Assembly: GCF_030272615.1 (NCBI RefSeq)
Contig: NC_081411.1
Coordinates: 187,619,449 to 187,683,448, forward strand
Length of the DNA: 64,000 nucleotides
DNA from: Cryptomeria japonica
Taxonomy: Eukaryota; Streptophyta; Pinopsida; Cupressales; Cupressaceae
Direction of reading: 5' to 3'
Shown here: positions 12,296 to 24,103 of the stretch, in pieces
Layout of the letters: each line of letters opens with the position of its first letter
How positions within the stretch are numbered: position 1 is the stretch's first letter
The notes under the pieces: generated by a model
What the model saw: the letters and a program-made list of their open reading frames with translations, nothing else
Database searches by the model: none
Told to the model about the DNA's origin: nothing
Position numbers and translations under genes: made by a program

Positions 12296-14836
12296 TTGGT
12301 AGTTAAACTGGAGCACAAAATAGCAACTAACAAGAAGAAGGAAACCAAACCGGTATGGGTTGAGAAAGAAAAGGAAGAGGAAGAATCAAGTCTGATAGTG
12401 CAAACTGCCTTACATGCTGAAAGGAAAAATATATGGGTTGTAGACAGTGGCTGTTCCAACCACATGACCAGTGATAAAAATAAATTTATCAAGCTTGAAG
12501 ATTGGAATGGTGGTTCAGTAAGATTTAGAGACAACTCATCCATCAAAATAAAGGGAAAATGTACTCTAAATATTGATGGAAAACTAAACGTACATGATGT
12601 GTATTATGTGGAAGGTCTAAAGCTAAACTTGCTGAGTATGAATCAGATGTGTGACAAAGGTTGCACATTCACCTTTGATTCTACCAGCTTCCAGATAAAG
12701 AAAGAGAGTAGCGGTCAAACTATAGCCGAAGGAAAGAGGACATATGGTAATGTATACAATCTGAAAGAATGTTTTGAATCCCAATGTATGTTAGGACAAT
12801 TGGATGAAAGATGGTTGTGGCACAAAAGATTAGGCCACATAAATTTTGATAACTTAGTTGTAGTAAGAAAAAAGGGCTATATAAGAAATATTCCACCCAT
12901 CATCAAACCGGTAAGCACATTTTGTGATGAATGTGTGAAAGAGAAGCAAACCAAGGTGAGTTTTAGAACAAAAGAACACAACACCTCAAGACCACTTGAA
13001 ATTGTACATATAGATCTATATGGTCCAACTAGGACAAGAGCTCTTTCTAGTGAAAGATATTTTATGCTCTTCATTGATGACTATTCAAGAATGACATGGG
13101 TCACTTTCCTATAAGATAAATCAGAAGCATTTGATAGATTCAAGATCTTTAGGAAGATGGTGGAGAAGGAAAGTGGGTGCAAGCTAAAATGTCTAAGATC
13201 ACACCAGGGTGGAGAGTTCACATCAAATGAGTTTGAAGATTATTGTGAAAGACATGGAATTAGAAGACAATACTCAGCCCCTAGGACACCACAACAAAAT
13301 GGTGTGGTAGAAAGGAAGAACATGACAGTCAAGGAGATGGCTAGAACCATGTTAAATGAGGCTAGTTTGCTAGACATATATTGGAAGGAAGCAGTTCATA
13401 CTACTGCATATACCTTGAACCAGGTTCAACTAAGAACAAACAACAAAATGACACCTTATGAGTTGTAGTATGACCGGAAACCATCAGTCAAACACTTTAA
13501 GGTATTTGGAAGCAAGTGTTTTATCAAGAGAGATATGGATGGTTTAGGTAGTTTTGATTCTAGGAATGATGAAGGAATCTTCCTTGGCTACTCATCTAAC
13601 AACAAGGCCTATAAATGCTACAACAAAAGAATAAGAAGAGTCATTGAGAGTGTGCATGTAAGAGTTGATGAGGATATGCACAAAGGAATACAATCACAGG
13701 TAAATCGGTATGATGATTCTGATGATAAAGGTGAGGAAGCTCAGTCAAACAATGAACCAGAAGAAGCATCCAAAAAGGCTCCTAATCAGTATATCAAATG
13801 AACCACTCGAAAGAGAAGATTTTAGGTAATAAGAGTGATGGTGTGCAGACTAGGAGAAGACTTTCCCAGAATGATGATCAAGTCAACTTCTGCCTCATGA
13901 CTGAAGTAGAACCTAAAACATTCAATGAGGCCAACAAAAGACATGAATGGATGGATGCCATGAAAGAAGAGTTGCAACAAATTGAGAAGAGCAAGACTTG
14001 GGAATTGGTCCCTAGATCGGAAGACAAGAACATCATTGGCACTAAATGGGTCTTTCGGAATAAGATGGATGAAGAAGGTAACATTGTTAGGCATAAAGCT
14101 AGACTTGTATGCAAGGATTACTCTCAAGTAGAGGGCATTGAGTTTGAAGAAACATTTGCATCGGTAGCTAGATTAGAAGCAATTAGAATGTTTCTATCAT
14201 TTTCTACTTACAAGGGTTATAAAGTATATCAAATGGATGTAAAATATGCCTTCCTCAATGGAAATTTGGAAGAAGAAGTGTACATGGAGCAAACAGAAGA
14301 GTTTATGCTACATGATGATGAAACCTTTGTGTGCCGGTTGAAGAAAGCTCCTAGAGCATGGTATTCAAGGATAGATCAGTACCTAAAGGAGAAAGGACTC
14401 AAAAAGGGAGTGCTGACAACAATTTATACATCAAGAAAGATGGAAACCACATGATCATTGTGTTTGTGTATGTAGATGACATTATTTTTGGAGGCAACAA
14501 GGACACCCTTTGCAAACACTTTGCTAATTAGATGCAGTCAAAATTTGAGATGTCAATGCTTGGAGAATTGACACACTTCCTTGGTTTGCAGATATCACAG
14601 TAAGATAAGGGAATCTTCATCTCACAAACCAAGTATGCAAAGGATATGTTGAAGAAATTTCAAATGGAGGACTGCAAACTGATAAGTACTCCCATGGTGA
14701 CCAGAAGCAAATTAAGCAAGAATGATGAATCGCCGATGGTGGATCAGACATTGTATAAATCCATGATAGGCAACCTATTGTATCTTATTGCTTCTAGACT
14801 AGATATAGTGCAGGAAGTGTGCATGGTTATGGTGTA
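12296..14836 (+). pseudogene. Copia-1 pol (protease, integrase, RT; truncated)
   Basis: The protease motif WVVDSGCSNHMTSD near 12436-12480 is intact. The GAG-pre-integrase block WLWHKRLGHINFDNL and CDECVKEKQ (about 12815-12950) supply the HHCC zinc site. In the integrase core the first Asp is in HIDLYGPT, but the second reads LRSHQGGEF, with His (13202-13204) for the catalytic Asp; the Glu is kept in NGVVERKN. RT begins near 13940, contains KWVFRNKMDEEGN and YQMDVKYAFLNGNLEEEVYM, and has YVDD at 14469-14480. Stops occur near 13112, 13468, 13801 and 14454. The reading ends at about 14830 within the RT/RNase H linker. Confidence 0.85.
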
Positions 14837-15529
14837 GATCAAAATAATTTATTTATTTAAATACAAATATTATCTAATGTATTATATTGTATGGTTTTTG
14901 GCATTTAGAAATGGTGAAAGAAACATGTTACATGTTTTATGCATGGACCAGGCATGTAAAACTCATGCATTTGACCTTTCTAAACATGTAGAAAAGTGGG
15001 CACGCCTTTGGCATGCATTCTAACCATAAAAGATTTTTGTTCTCACTATGTAGGGGAAATTCATTGAATATTTTGCATGAGTTTTTGATGTGTTGGGAGT
15101 GGATGCATCATATTCATGAATGTTTCAATGAACCTGGCTTATAAAAAGAGGGGAAAGGGAACTTGATTATAGGATACATTTTTCTATTTCTTTAATCCAA
15201 TGGATAATTTGCTTGGAGAATGCAACCATATTCTTTAAGCTTTCAATTTTTGGAGGGGAGAGAAGGAATAGAGGAGGAGACTCCCATTTCAAATTTAGAG
15301 ATGATTTCTAGTACTTGGGAATTTTCATGGATATTCCATCTATTTGGAAACCTTGCATTTGATTGGGTCATTGGTTCAATATCTGATTGCATACCCAACC
15401 AATAAGGCTGCTGCGAATCCTTGCTCTATTAGCTTAGACTTCAAAGTGTTGGGCCAATGTAATTGTGTAAACTCACGATAGAATCCATATGATCTCTGCA
15501 TAAATATTTACTTAGTTTACCTAAATGAA

Positions 15530-15760
15530 ATCGATTCGCATCAGCTTGCTTGAAAATTTCCAAAGTCTTTTTTCCAAAAATCCAGTGTGTACACATTCAG
15601 CAATCATTGCATTTAATAGAGCTGTCACAATAGCGTTTTTTGTCAAACAGTTTCCCTACCTTGTCTGATAGATCTGCCACATTCAGCAAGCATGTTTAGC
15701 AGGGCACTGGTATCTCCAACCTTGGACACTATTAGCCTTTGTTGTGCTTGATAGGTCTCC
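15530..15760 (-). pseudogene. Possible pentatricopeptide-repeat (PPR) gene fragment
   Basis: On the minus strand, different frames give LIVSKVGDTSALLNMLAECG (about 15735-15675), then KLFDK...CD (about 15652-15624), NAMIAECVHTGFLEK (about 15613-15567) and TLEIFKQ (about 15566-15545). In that order they match the usual text of plant PPR proteins (…LVDMYAKCG…LFDKM…WNAMI…G..EKALE.F..M). Two or three frameshifts separate the pieces, so this is a relic at best. PPR proteins bind organelle RNA. Recognition is by eye on short motifs only, so chance similarity is not excluded. Confidence 0.45.
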
Positions 15761-16390
15761 CTTCATTATTTATGCATCTCTGAAACAAGGCGCCTTACTG
15801 TAGAGCAAATTTTTTTTTCAGATTGCTTCATTTTAGCCTCTCCAGAAAACCCCACAATATCATGCCGTAATTAATTGATGGAAACGGCTCACATCTCTGG
15901 GAACAATATTCTGCTGAAACAAATTACAATTCATAGTCAATAATTTAATTTAAAAGACTGAAGAAATCTTGTCTTGAATTTAAGAATCTTGAAGCTCTAA
16001 AACTTCTTTGTTTGTATATCTACTTATTGCTTATAGTGAAAGATTGAGGCAGCAGCTGCAGGAAACCATTTTGGTCTGTTTTCTATTAATTTAATAATTA
16101 TATATATATATTCCTTTGGTAAAATGATTTTTCCAACTATAGAACTTAGAAATTACTTATGAATATGAGATAGTTATAAAATCTCATCCTTCCGTTCAAG
16201 ATTCATTATTGGAATATATTTATGGCTATAACAATGAGATCGTGGCATAATTATATTTGACTTTATTTTATTTATACCATAGTAATATAGACAGTTGACT
16301 AATTCTTTCTCAAATCACGTATTGTGAATAAATTTGATTTTTAACATATTGCTGTTCTAAATTGTTAGGGCTGATTGCAGTAAAAATTGC

Positions 16391-16450
16391 TCTCACATAA
16401 ATTATCACCAATTTTAATCATCTCACATAAATTATTACCAATTTTAATCA
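16391..16450 (+). repeat. 30-bp direct tandem duplication
   Basis: The 30-bp unit (TCTCACATAA, then ATTATCACCA, then ATTTTAATCA) occurs twice head to tail at 16391-16420 and 16421-16450 with one mismatch (ATCACC/ATTACC). Confidence 0.9.
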
Positions 16451-16908
16451 TTTCTGGGTCTGATTCTATAGTCTGATTAAAGTTCTTGATTTGGTGCAGA
16501 CTTGCAAAAGCTATGACTGATTTAGTGTAGTATGGTCTAGAACGGTAAGTTCTGGATTTAAATTCCCTTCATCCCAGAGACGATACAAATTATGCTCGTC
16601 TTTCTTGTTCTTAATATTATACAAGGCATTTAATGTATTGATTAAGTATTTAGCATCTTGATCTAAATGTCATGAGCACAAATCCCACCATTCATATTGC
16701 AAAACACATTTATTTTGGTCTCTGTTTTGGCTTAATTTATATTAACTTAGTAATGCCTGTTACACTTAGAATGAGTTACTGGTATAATAATTAAGATATG
16801 ATTATTCTTATCTAGAGATATTGATTATGGACAAGTCATATGCATCCTTATAATATTAGACTCGAGGAATAATGCCATCTTAATGAAAAATGCAATAGGG
16901 AGTTGAAG

Positions 16909-17181
16909 TTATTTTGGACATGTATATGAACAATTGTGAGAGTACTTAATTATAATATAAAATATGTTATGCTACTATTATCTAAGAATAGTTAGATGGT
17001 GAAACAGTTGGATTAAGGAGTGATCTAGTGACTTTGGACTATTGGTTATTTTGGACATGTATATGAACACTTGTGAGAATACTTAATTATAATATAAAAT
17101 ATGTTATACTACTATTATCTAAGAATAGTTAGATGGTGAAACAAATGGATTAAGGAGTGATCTAGTGACTTTGGACTATTG
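16909..17181 (+). repeat. 137-bp direct tandem duplication
   Basis: Unit one is 16909-17045 and unit two 17046-17181. Both start TTATTTTGGACATGTATATG and end GTGACTTTGGACTATTG. By eye there are about five substitutions between them, so the duplication is old but younger than most element decay around it. No coding capacity is apparent. Confidence 0.9.
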
Positions 17182-18943
17182 AGTTAGTACAATATTCAAA
17201 TCATGATTAGTTATCATAAGCAATAGCATATCAAGAATATCCTCTAGGCTATAATAACATTACTTAGAGCTTTCAATAGTAATGGTACAGCTAGGTTCTA
17301 CTGTATGAAGGCATCTTTTCTTATCAATTTATAGCATGCCAATGATGATACATAGGCATAATAAGGCACCACATAATGACTCATTAGTTTGTTCCTAAAC
17401 ACATCCTATTAGAAAAAAAAGAGAATCAATTGGAAATTAAGATTTGGAAGGTAAACGTAGAAGTAGGGCACTTAAGAGTTTTGATTATTTATGATTACAA
17501 TAGTCATGTTCCATATAGTGGAGTCATAAAACCCTCTTAAATGATTCTCAAAACACTTACTTTGAGGATGTTAGAGAACAAGATATATTCCATAGAGATT
17601 ATATTGTGAGGATAGTGATAATCCTAAGACAATTTTATACTAAAGAATCTCTTTAATAGAAGTCAATGTTAGAACATGATAATATAATAAGAGCTATTTT
17701 GTTTTACTATATTTTATAAGATAATTGAATGGTGCATTCTTATCTCCATCATGGTAGAGAATTGAAGAATATGAATAAGCCTTGGGCTAAGAGATAGTGG
17801 AACATTATTTGAGCGAGGATGTGATTTTTTTTTTAATAGAATAGTGTTTAGTAACATCATTTATATCCTAGAGATCGTAAAGTTTCTTTGGCTCATGGTA
17901 CTAGAATGTGATAATGTTCTCTAGTGTTTCAAAATTATGATATTTCAATCTTATTCACTTATACAAATGATGGAGATATGATTATCCTTTAGAAAACTTC
18001 AAAGGAAAATGAATTCAATTCTTGATAAGTAAACTTGTGGTTATGCCTTGATTGTTGCATTGGGAATTCTCTCATGTAAGCTTGTGTAAGATCTTGTGTT
18101 CTCTATATGCTTCCATATGCAATTATGTACTTTTCTCACTCTATGCTTTTATAAGCAACCTTGATAGATGTGTAAGATACATTCTTTTATGCACCATTAA
18201 CTAATGATTGCAAGTAAATACCAAAAGGATGATGGTGTTGTGTCTGCTTGTTTATGCTTGATGCATATTGTGTATTCATTATGTCATATTTCCATGTGTG
18301 TTATGTTTGTATTGGACGGGTGTTGAATATGGAGTAAAAGAGAAGGGTTAGTTTCCAGAGAGGTTGAGTCTTTGTTTTAACTCATCTGTCGGTAGTCCGC
18401 CCTAAAAGATCTTTGGCCAAAGTTCTATTGATCTCTTAGTATATGCTTGCTAAGTGAATCATCATTATTATTTCACTCTCTTCCATATCTTAGTGTCACT
18501 ATAATAGCATCATAGATTGTAGATACACTAAGTTGCACTAAATTTCATTCCATGCTTCTTTTGAGTTGCTAGACTTCTTCGTGCAAGGTCGATGGTTCTT
18601 TGTGTTAGGAAGAACTCCGGGGAAGCGTAAATGCTTTGTAGTTGGGCAGTAAAGCGCTCTAGTAGTGTTCTCGCCCATGATGTAAGCATGGGAGATAGAT
18701 GCTGGGAGTCCCTGTCAGGATGATATTCAACTTTGTTTTTTTACAAGTCATTGTATTTGACCTTATGGTCTTTTGTAACATATAAGTAATTTTCATTATG
18801 GTTAGCCAATCTCTTGGCTTGTTTAATCAAACATTGTGTTGAGTTGTAACATTATGTAACTACTTTTTGGTATATTGAGTATAATGGATTAATTATTAAA
18901 GTGTTTTCTTAATTATGTGTAATTATGAGTAGAATTGTTGTCT

Positions 18944-20593
18944 TTATGCAATTAAATATTTTGATAATATGGAGGTCTTTACAACCAAACAAATTCTAGC
19001 ACTTGTACAAACTTCACTCTTCAAAGGCTCCTCCAATGGTAACAAGGTCTGCTTCATCCCATTTGCAACAATAATGTGTATGTTCTTCCTCCCATCATGT
19101 ATTGCCTGTCTATCATATTGCCAAGGTCTATCAAATAAAATATGACAAATATCCATAGGCATGATATCACACAAAACTTCATCATGATAAGATTCAATCT
19201 TCAATTTTACCAAACACTGTTCACTTACTAGTATCTTATGATCATCCTAAAACTATGCTATCTGATAAGGCTTAGGGTGCTTCAACCTCTCCAAATTCAA
19301 CTTATTCACCATCTCCTCCAAAATAATATTATCTAAACTACCACTATCAATTATAACTTTACAAAACTCTAGATACCTTACATATGGTCTTGAACAAATT
19401 CCTTCTCTGCAAGGGCTGCTCATCATCTCCAGTATGACACAAAGCTCTTCTCATCACCAACAATTCGCCATCTTCCAGTTTATTAGTGGATCCAGTATGG
19501 TCTTCTTCTACCAATGTCTCTCTCCCATTGTTCTTTTCCTTCCTACATTCAAAAGCACGATGTCCTTCTCCTCTACAATTAAATAAAGTTCCTCTAAATA
19601 CTCTCTTGTCCATTCTTTTGTCTTCTTTTCCATAACTCTCATTCTGGTATCCATCAGGTTCTCTTCTCCGGTTAAATTTTTTGTCATCCTTTCGGTATGA
19701 ACTACCATCTCTTCTAATTTCCTTGTCTTTGTTTTGATCTGTATAGGGTCCTCTTCCTCTAGAATAACCTCTTCCTCCTTGAAATCTTCCTCCAAAAAAC
19801 CTTCCACCTCTACCTCTTTGCTTCTACTCATGTCTTTTGTTCAATTTCTCTTCTTCTTTCAGAGCATATTGATAAGCTTCCTCAACACTCTTCAACTTGA
19901 TTAAACTGAGTTCATCTTGTATAGACATCCACAATCTATTGAGGTACCTAGCAACTTGTTAAATCTCATCATCAACATGTTCTGATCTGTTATTCAACTT
20001 GTAGAATGCTTCAGTATACTCCTTCACACTAGATTCCTTCTCCTTTAGGTTCTACAACTTTCAGATCAAATTCACTTGATAATCACTAGGCATAAACTTC
20101 AATTTCAACTTACTAACCATCCACTCCCAAGATTTTATCTTCTCTTTACCTCTTCTCTATCTATATACTTGCAAATTTTCCCACCAAAGAGATAAGTGAC
20201 CTTTCAACTTAGTGCAAGCATATCTCACCTTCCTATCCTCAGCGGTGCCTTCAAAATCAAAATACTTTTCCATCTTCATGATACAATCTATCAATTCATC
20301 TGAATCCAACTTGCCATCATAATTTGACGGGATAAAATGAGTTCTGGTGTTTGCTCTAGACAATGCTCTTATAAACCTTTCTTCAATGGACCGTTTGCCT
20401 GTGGATTTGCTCCTTGTTCTCTAGCTACTTCTTCTTCTTCATCTTCACTCGCATCTTCAACACGTCGACCTCTTCTCTGGGCCATTTCAACATCTTCCAA
20501 TCGAGCTACAATTCCTCTCAACATTTCCATCACAGTGAGGTCTGCATTTCCATGTGCTCCACCATTTCTATTTCTTCTTCGTGCCATCTTCAT
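18944..20593 (-). pseudogene. Ty3/gypsy gag and protease remnant
   Basis: Near 20590 the frame starts MARRRNRNGGAHGN, a basic gag N-terminus, followed by an acidic stretch. About 20363-20157 reads HFIPSNYDGKLDSDELIDC, then KMEKYFDFEG and LKGHLSLWWENLQ, the retrotrans_gag signature. The knuckle near 19590-19550 reads LFNCRGEGHRAFEC, with the first Cys changed to Leu. The protease motif IDSGS is intact at 19337-19351, and the family text VLCDIMPMDICHILFDRPWQ and YDRQAIHDGRKN follows at about 19175-19080. Frameshifts lie near 20150, 19830-19610 and 19360, and stops near 19250. Gag packages RNA; the protease would process gag-pol. Confidence 0.8.
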
Positions 20594-20683
20594 GCAAGTC
20601 CTCTATAGCTGCAGGCTGGATCCACAATCCACCACCCTACAGCAAAATCTTACTAGATAACACAATCTCCAGAATGAAATCTC

Positions 20684-20695
20684 TCTCTAATACCA
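20684..20695 (-). other. Primer binding site of the minus-strand gypsy element
   Basis: On the minus strand TGGTATTAGAGA matches 10 of 12 bases of the initiator-Met tRNA site TGGTATCAGAGC. It lies five bases inside the LTR end at 20701. Confidence 0.6.
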
Positions 20696-20700
20696 CTTGG

Positions 20701-21481
20701 TGTAGTCATGGTTAGGAGGGACCTCAAAGAGATCAGTCTGGACCATGCAACAAGAGTTAACACAATAAAAACAAGACAATTTGATGGAGGCAATGCATAG
20801 CAAACTAGATTATATCATAAAAAGGCAATTACAATCTGCCAACAATATGCAGGCTTACAGAATTTGGCTCACAGGCCTAGTTACAACATGCTCGGATATA
20901 GTATTGGTCAACTTTGGACCTCTTAACCTTAAGATCTATCTTCTCTATTATAAGAACTTGATTCTAAATACTTAATTCCATTAAATTATATGATCAAGGG
21001 TGATCCGTGTCGGCCCAAGATGAAACAAATGCCGATGAACAAGATGAAATGTGTAAAATAACAAGGTCGACCTCTGCCAAAGAGATCCATCTGGAAAATT
21101 TATAGAATGAAGTGCAAACCTAAGGGAAGGTCGACCACATGCCAAGGAACATTGGAAACAATGAATTGAAGCTCTGCAAGCTATGGAAGAGATCTGCAAG
21201 ATTCATCAATAGCAAATAGGTCCATGCGGTTCCAGTGTTCGAAGTCAGAAAATTGTCTCAGATTTCAGGACTGATAACTTGTTAGGAAAAGATCCAAACA
21301 TCCCACAGACCAAGGATAAGGAAAATGAGCATGTCCATGACCAAAATCATCTCCGCAAGATCCGGTGAGCAAATGTAAAGAAACATAGAATGAAATGCTG
21401 AACTGCAAAATAGGAACAAACCAAAAAGAAAATGTTTTTTTGGTTGATGCATAATTGCCAAGAACTAGGGATGATCCTACA
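20701..21481 (-). repeat. 5' LTR of the minus-strand gypsy element
   Basis: Boundaries were set by TGTAG at 20701 and CTACA ending at 21481, perfect 5-bp inverted ends of the TG...CA kind, with the primer binding site immediately left. No second copy is in the window to confirm the outer end, so 21481 is an inference. Confidence 0.6.
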
Positions 21482-22440
21482 TCAATGGCCCTAACTAAGG
21501 AATGGGTGAAAGAGTATATGGAAGTGGAAGGCCTACTAGAGGAGGACAAATATGAGAGTGGATAAGAAAGAGATGGGGTTGAGGATTTAAACTTTGTGCT
21601 TCCTACATAGGGTGAAAAATGGCTAGAGAACAATGGATGGGACATTGAGTAAATTGAAATGAACTTCAATCCTAAAGCTTGCGACTCTAAATGTCTAGTG
21701 GTGGTTATGGCCTTGGTGGTTTGGAAATTGAGAATGTCGGGTGAGGACTAGTCGTGAATGCTTTGAGGTCATGGTGTTAGTTTTCTTTGTTTTTTTTATG
21801 TATATTTGTAAATGGTCTCTTTTGTCACCATTTTATTTTTGGTGACATAGATATAATGTGGCTATGGTCTCCAATTTTGTTTGGTGGATATGAGCACTAA
21901 AAATATGAGTCTAGGAATGTATAGATATGTATGGTAGGTTTGGAGTTGGGATTGAGGTCGGTTCACTTTTTTGGAACCTAGTGATATAGTTTCTAGTAGT
22001 TTAGAATAGAAGCATGGGTGAAGAACACTCTTTGTAAGTGATGATGAATGTAAAAAAAATTATTATCAATAAAACGGGCATTAACCCTTGCCAGTTATTT
22101 AACTATCAAAAATAAAATAAAATCATATGATGAATAGTAAAAATGATGTCTAAATTTTGAAAAAATTAAATCAAAATAAATTATTCACTTTTACTTTAAT
22201 TTTAATATTTTTAAATTTATTTTCATATAAATACCATTTTTAATGTCTATCTAAAATACTTAATAGAATTATGAAAACAAAAAATAAATAAATACATAAA
22301 TACTATTTATAATAACATTTACATTAAAAATTTAAATAAAGAAATATTCTATAAATCAAACAACTTTTTAAATTAAAGAACCTAAATAAGATTAAATAAT
22401 TCTTAAAGATAATAGTTCATTTATTATCTATAAAATAAAA
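21482..22440 (+). other. Possible LINE 3' end and AT-rich flank
   Basis: The first 120 bases read in one frame as ALTKEWVKEYMEVEGLLEED and further acidic residues, ending in stops. A T/G-rich region and then TATCAATAAAACGGG near 22065 resemble a LINE 3' untranslated end. A run of AAAAATAAAATAAAATC near 22108 could be a tail. From 22125 to 22440 the sequence is AT-rich without features I can name. Assignment is by style only. Confidence 0.3.
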
Positions 22441-22465
22441 CAGTATTTTTTCCCTAATAATGTTT

Positions 22466-22802
22466 AGTCAAATAAGTACAGATGGCTCCATGAGAGAAGT
22501 TGGGGTTTTAGACCAAGAGATATGGTAGACTTGTCCAGATGCAGGGATGGGGCAAAATGGCTCAATGAAGCAAGATCACTACCTCGTGTCCATCGGGTTG
22601 GGTTTGGGAGGATCAAAATAATAGGCAAGCAGCAAACACTCAAGTCAATCAAGGAGGATTTAGGGGGCAGAAAGAGAGAAGAAGTTTCAAGGTTTGATGG
22701 AAAATAAACCCTCCAAGAGGTGGACTATGATGCTCTTTTTACAAACTCTGGGAACAAAATGTAGAATATAATCAAAAAACTTTGGATAGCAAAAGAGATT
22801 CT
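22466..22802 (+). pseudogene. LINE-3 ORF1, first piece (upstream of Copia-2)
   Basis: The frame near 22690-22770 reads LMENKPSKRWTMMLFLQTL, which fits the stretch before a DUF4283 domain in plant LINE ORF1 proteins. It is cut by the Copia-2 LTR at 22803 and continues beyond the element at 29883 with PPKIEDSKVCIQLANNRI. The more upstream part is broken by frameshifts, so the true start is not visible. Confidence 0.55.
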
Positions 22803-24048
22803 TGTTGGAGTTGTTGAATATGGTTGTTCATTGTTGCTGCTAGGATATGTTGTTGTCATTGATGTCAACACATTCCTATGGTTTATTTCGGTGAGTTAGG
22901 GAAGATCTTCTGATCCAGTTTTGTAGTTTGGTTTTGTTGATCACTGTTTTGTAGAGACCGGTATTTCCTCTCGTATATTTCGGTGTGATCAGATCTTGTG
23001 CTGAGGTTTTGGGAAATTGTTTCAGATGGTCTTGTGTATCTTCATTTCAGATGGTTCATGATTTGGTGCCCCCAAGTTATCTTTCTTTGTGGCAGTTGCT
23101 GATTAGTTGTGTTCTTGAGCTTTCTAATGTTGATTGATGAAGATTTGATAAGTGGTGTTGGTTTAGCTATTGGTAATGATTCTAACATGCTTGCTAGTGT
23201 TTCCTAGTCATGTCCTATTTGTTTTGGTGACCCGCATTAATCGTTGTATGATTTTTTGATGGTTTTCATCAACCGGTATTGATTTGTGTGTTATGCGGCA
23301 TTTTTGATGGTGTAGCATGTTGCTGTTGATCTTGGTGTGATTTTCGATGGATGTGATCATTTCGGAATTTGACTTAGGTCCATGTTATGTAATGTAAATT
23401 ATTATATTGGTCTGGTGATTGATCTTTGTATCGTGTAATGTAATTTTGTGAGTTGAGGGTTTAGCTGACCGTGTTATCAAGGTTGATGAATTGTATATAT
23501 AGGTGAGTTATTCACTTAGTTTTTGTGTTGGTATTGTGTTTGCATTATCACGGAGAAGTGAATGTGCAAACAAGAACTTTATCATTTAGTAAGTGTTGAG
23601 GTGAGATTGGTGTTGCAGGGCAGACAATTGTGCTTAACCAAAATTGTCATCAGGCATTTGTAGATGCTATCATTGCATTTCATTTCTTCCGGATTGTAAT
23701 CTGAATCATATTGTAAGTTAGTGAGACTTCTCTGAGGATTATAGATGGACAAATATCTTTTGAGCAGTGAGCTCTAGGAAGTGTGACTGAATGCATGTGC
23801 CTTCCCCTTTGTAATATTTTCACATACTACTACAGAGTATCATCTTACCATGGGTAGATTCCCACTATGGCTTTTCCCTTAACCGGGTTTTCCATGTAAA
23901 AAATCTTGGTGTTGTGTGTTGTGTTGTTAATTTGCTTATCTGTTTATTGTTGCAGTTTATCAGCCTATGTTTTGGAGTTTATTTTTCTGGATCTAGTGAA
24001 GACTGATTAACCCCCCCTCTCAGTCTTCCTTCATGATTGCTACTAACA
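22803..24048 (+). repeat. Copia-2 5' LTR
   Basis: It starts TGTTGGAGTTGTTGAATATG and ends ATTGCTACTAACA; length 1246 bp. It aligns along its length with 28627-29877. The primer binding site begins three bases after it. Confidence 0.95.
23494..23501 (+). promoter_or_regulatory. TATA box of Copia-2 5' LTR
   Basis: TATATATA in the context GAATTGTATATATAGG is conserved at 29325-29332 in the 3' LTR, about 690-700 bases from each LTR start. It is the likely promoter box. Confidence 0.6.
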
Positions 24049-24050
24049 AT

Positions 24051-24062
24051 TGGTATCAAAGC
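24051..24062 (+). other. Copia-2 primer binding site (initiator-Met tRNA)
   Basis: TGGTATCAAAGC matches the initiator-Met complement TGGTATCAGAGC at 11 of 12 bases and follows the LTR end by two bases. Confidence 0.85.
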
Positions 24063-24103
24063 TAGATCATCCGATAGAATCTTAATCACTTGAGGAGATC
24101 TTG

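Larger units (their letters stand above)
8532..14836 (+). mobile_element. Copia-1: Ty1/copia retrotransposon, 3'-truncated
   Basis: A 5' LTR (8532-10195) is followed after two bases by a primer binding site for initiator-Met tRNA, then gag, protease, integrase and RT in the copia order (integrase before RT). Recognisable coding stops near 14830, inside the segment that links RT to RNase H. There is no RNase H, polypurine tract or 3' LTR, so the 3' end was lost by deletion or rearrangement. Many stops and frameshifts make it inactive. It is a relative of, but clearly different from, Copia-2. Confidence 0.88.
14831..18943. other. Non-coding stretch between Copia-1 and the minus-strand gypsy fragment
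   Basis: About 4.1 kb without a convincing long gene. It contains a PPR-like relic (15530-15760), a 30-bp tandem duplication (16391-16450) and a 137-bp tandem duplication (16909-17181). A segment at about 18300-18780 is less AT-rich and looks like mobile-element or spacer DNA, but I could not name it. I see no RNA gene here. Confidence 0.5.
18944..21481 (-). mobile_element. Ty3/gypsy retrotransposon, 5' part only (minus strand)
   Basis: Reading leftward: a 781-bp LTR (21481-20701), a primer binding site, gag, zinc knuckle and aspartic protease. Reading stops near 18944 just after the protease; no RT, RNase H, integrase or second LTR follows to the left. The element is therefore a 3'-truncated remnant. 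Gag and protease text match plant Ty3/gypsy, not copia. Confidence 0.8.

Noticed and set aside
15770..15910. DYW-like or E-motif reading upstream of the PPR-like relic
   Set aside because: A few residues (RDVSRFH) resemble the DYW end, but the order relative to the PPR-like pieces is wrong and stops intervene.
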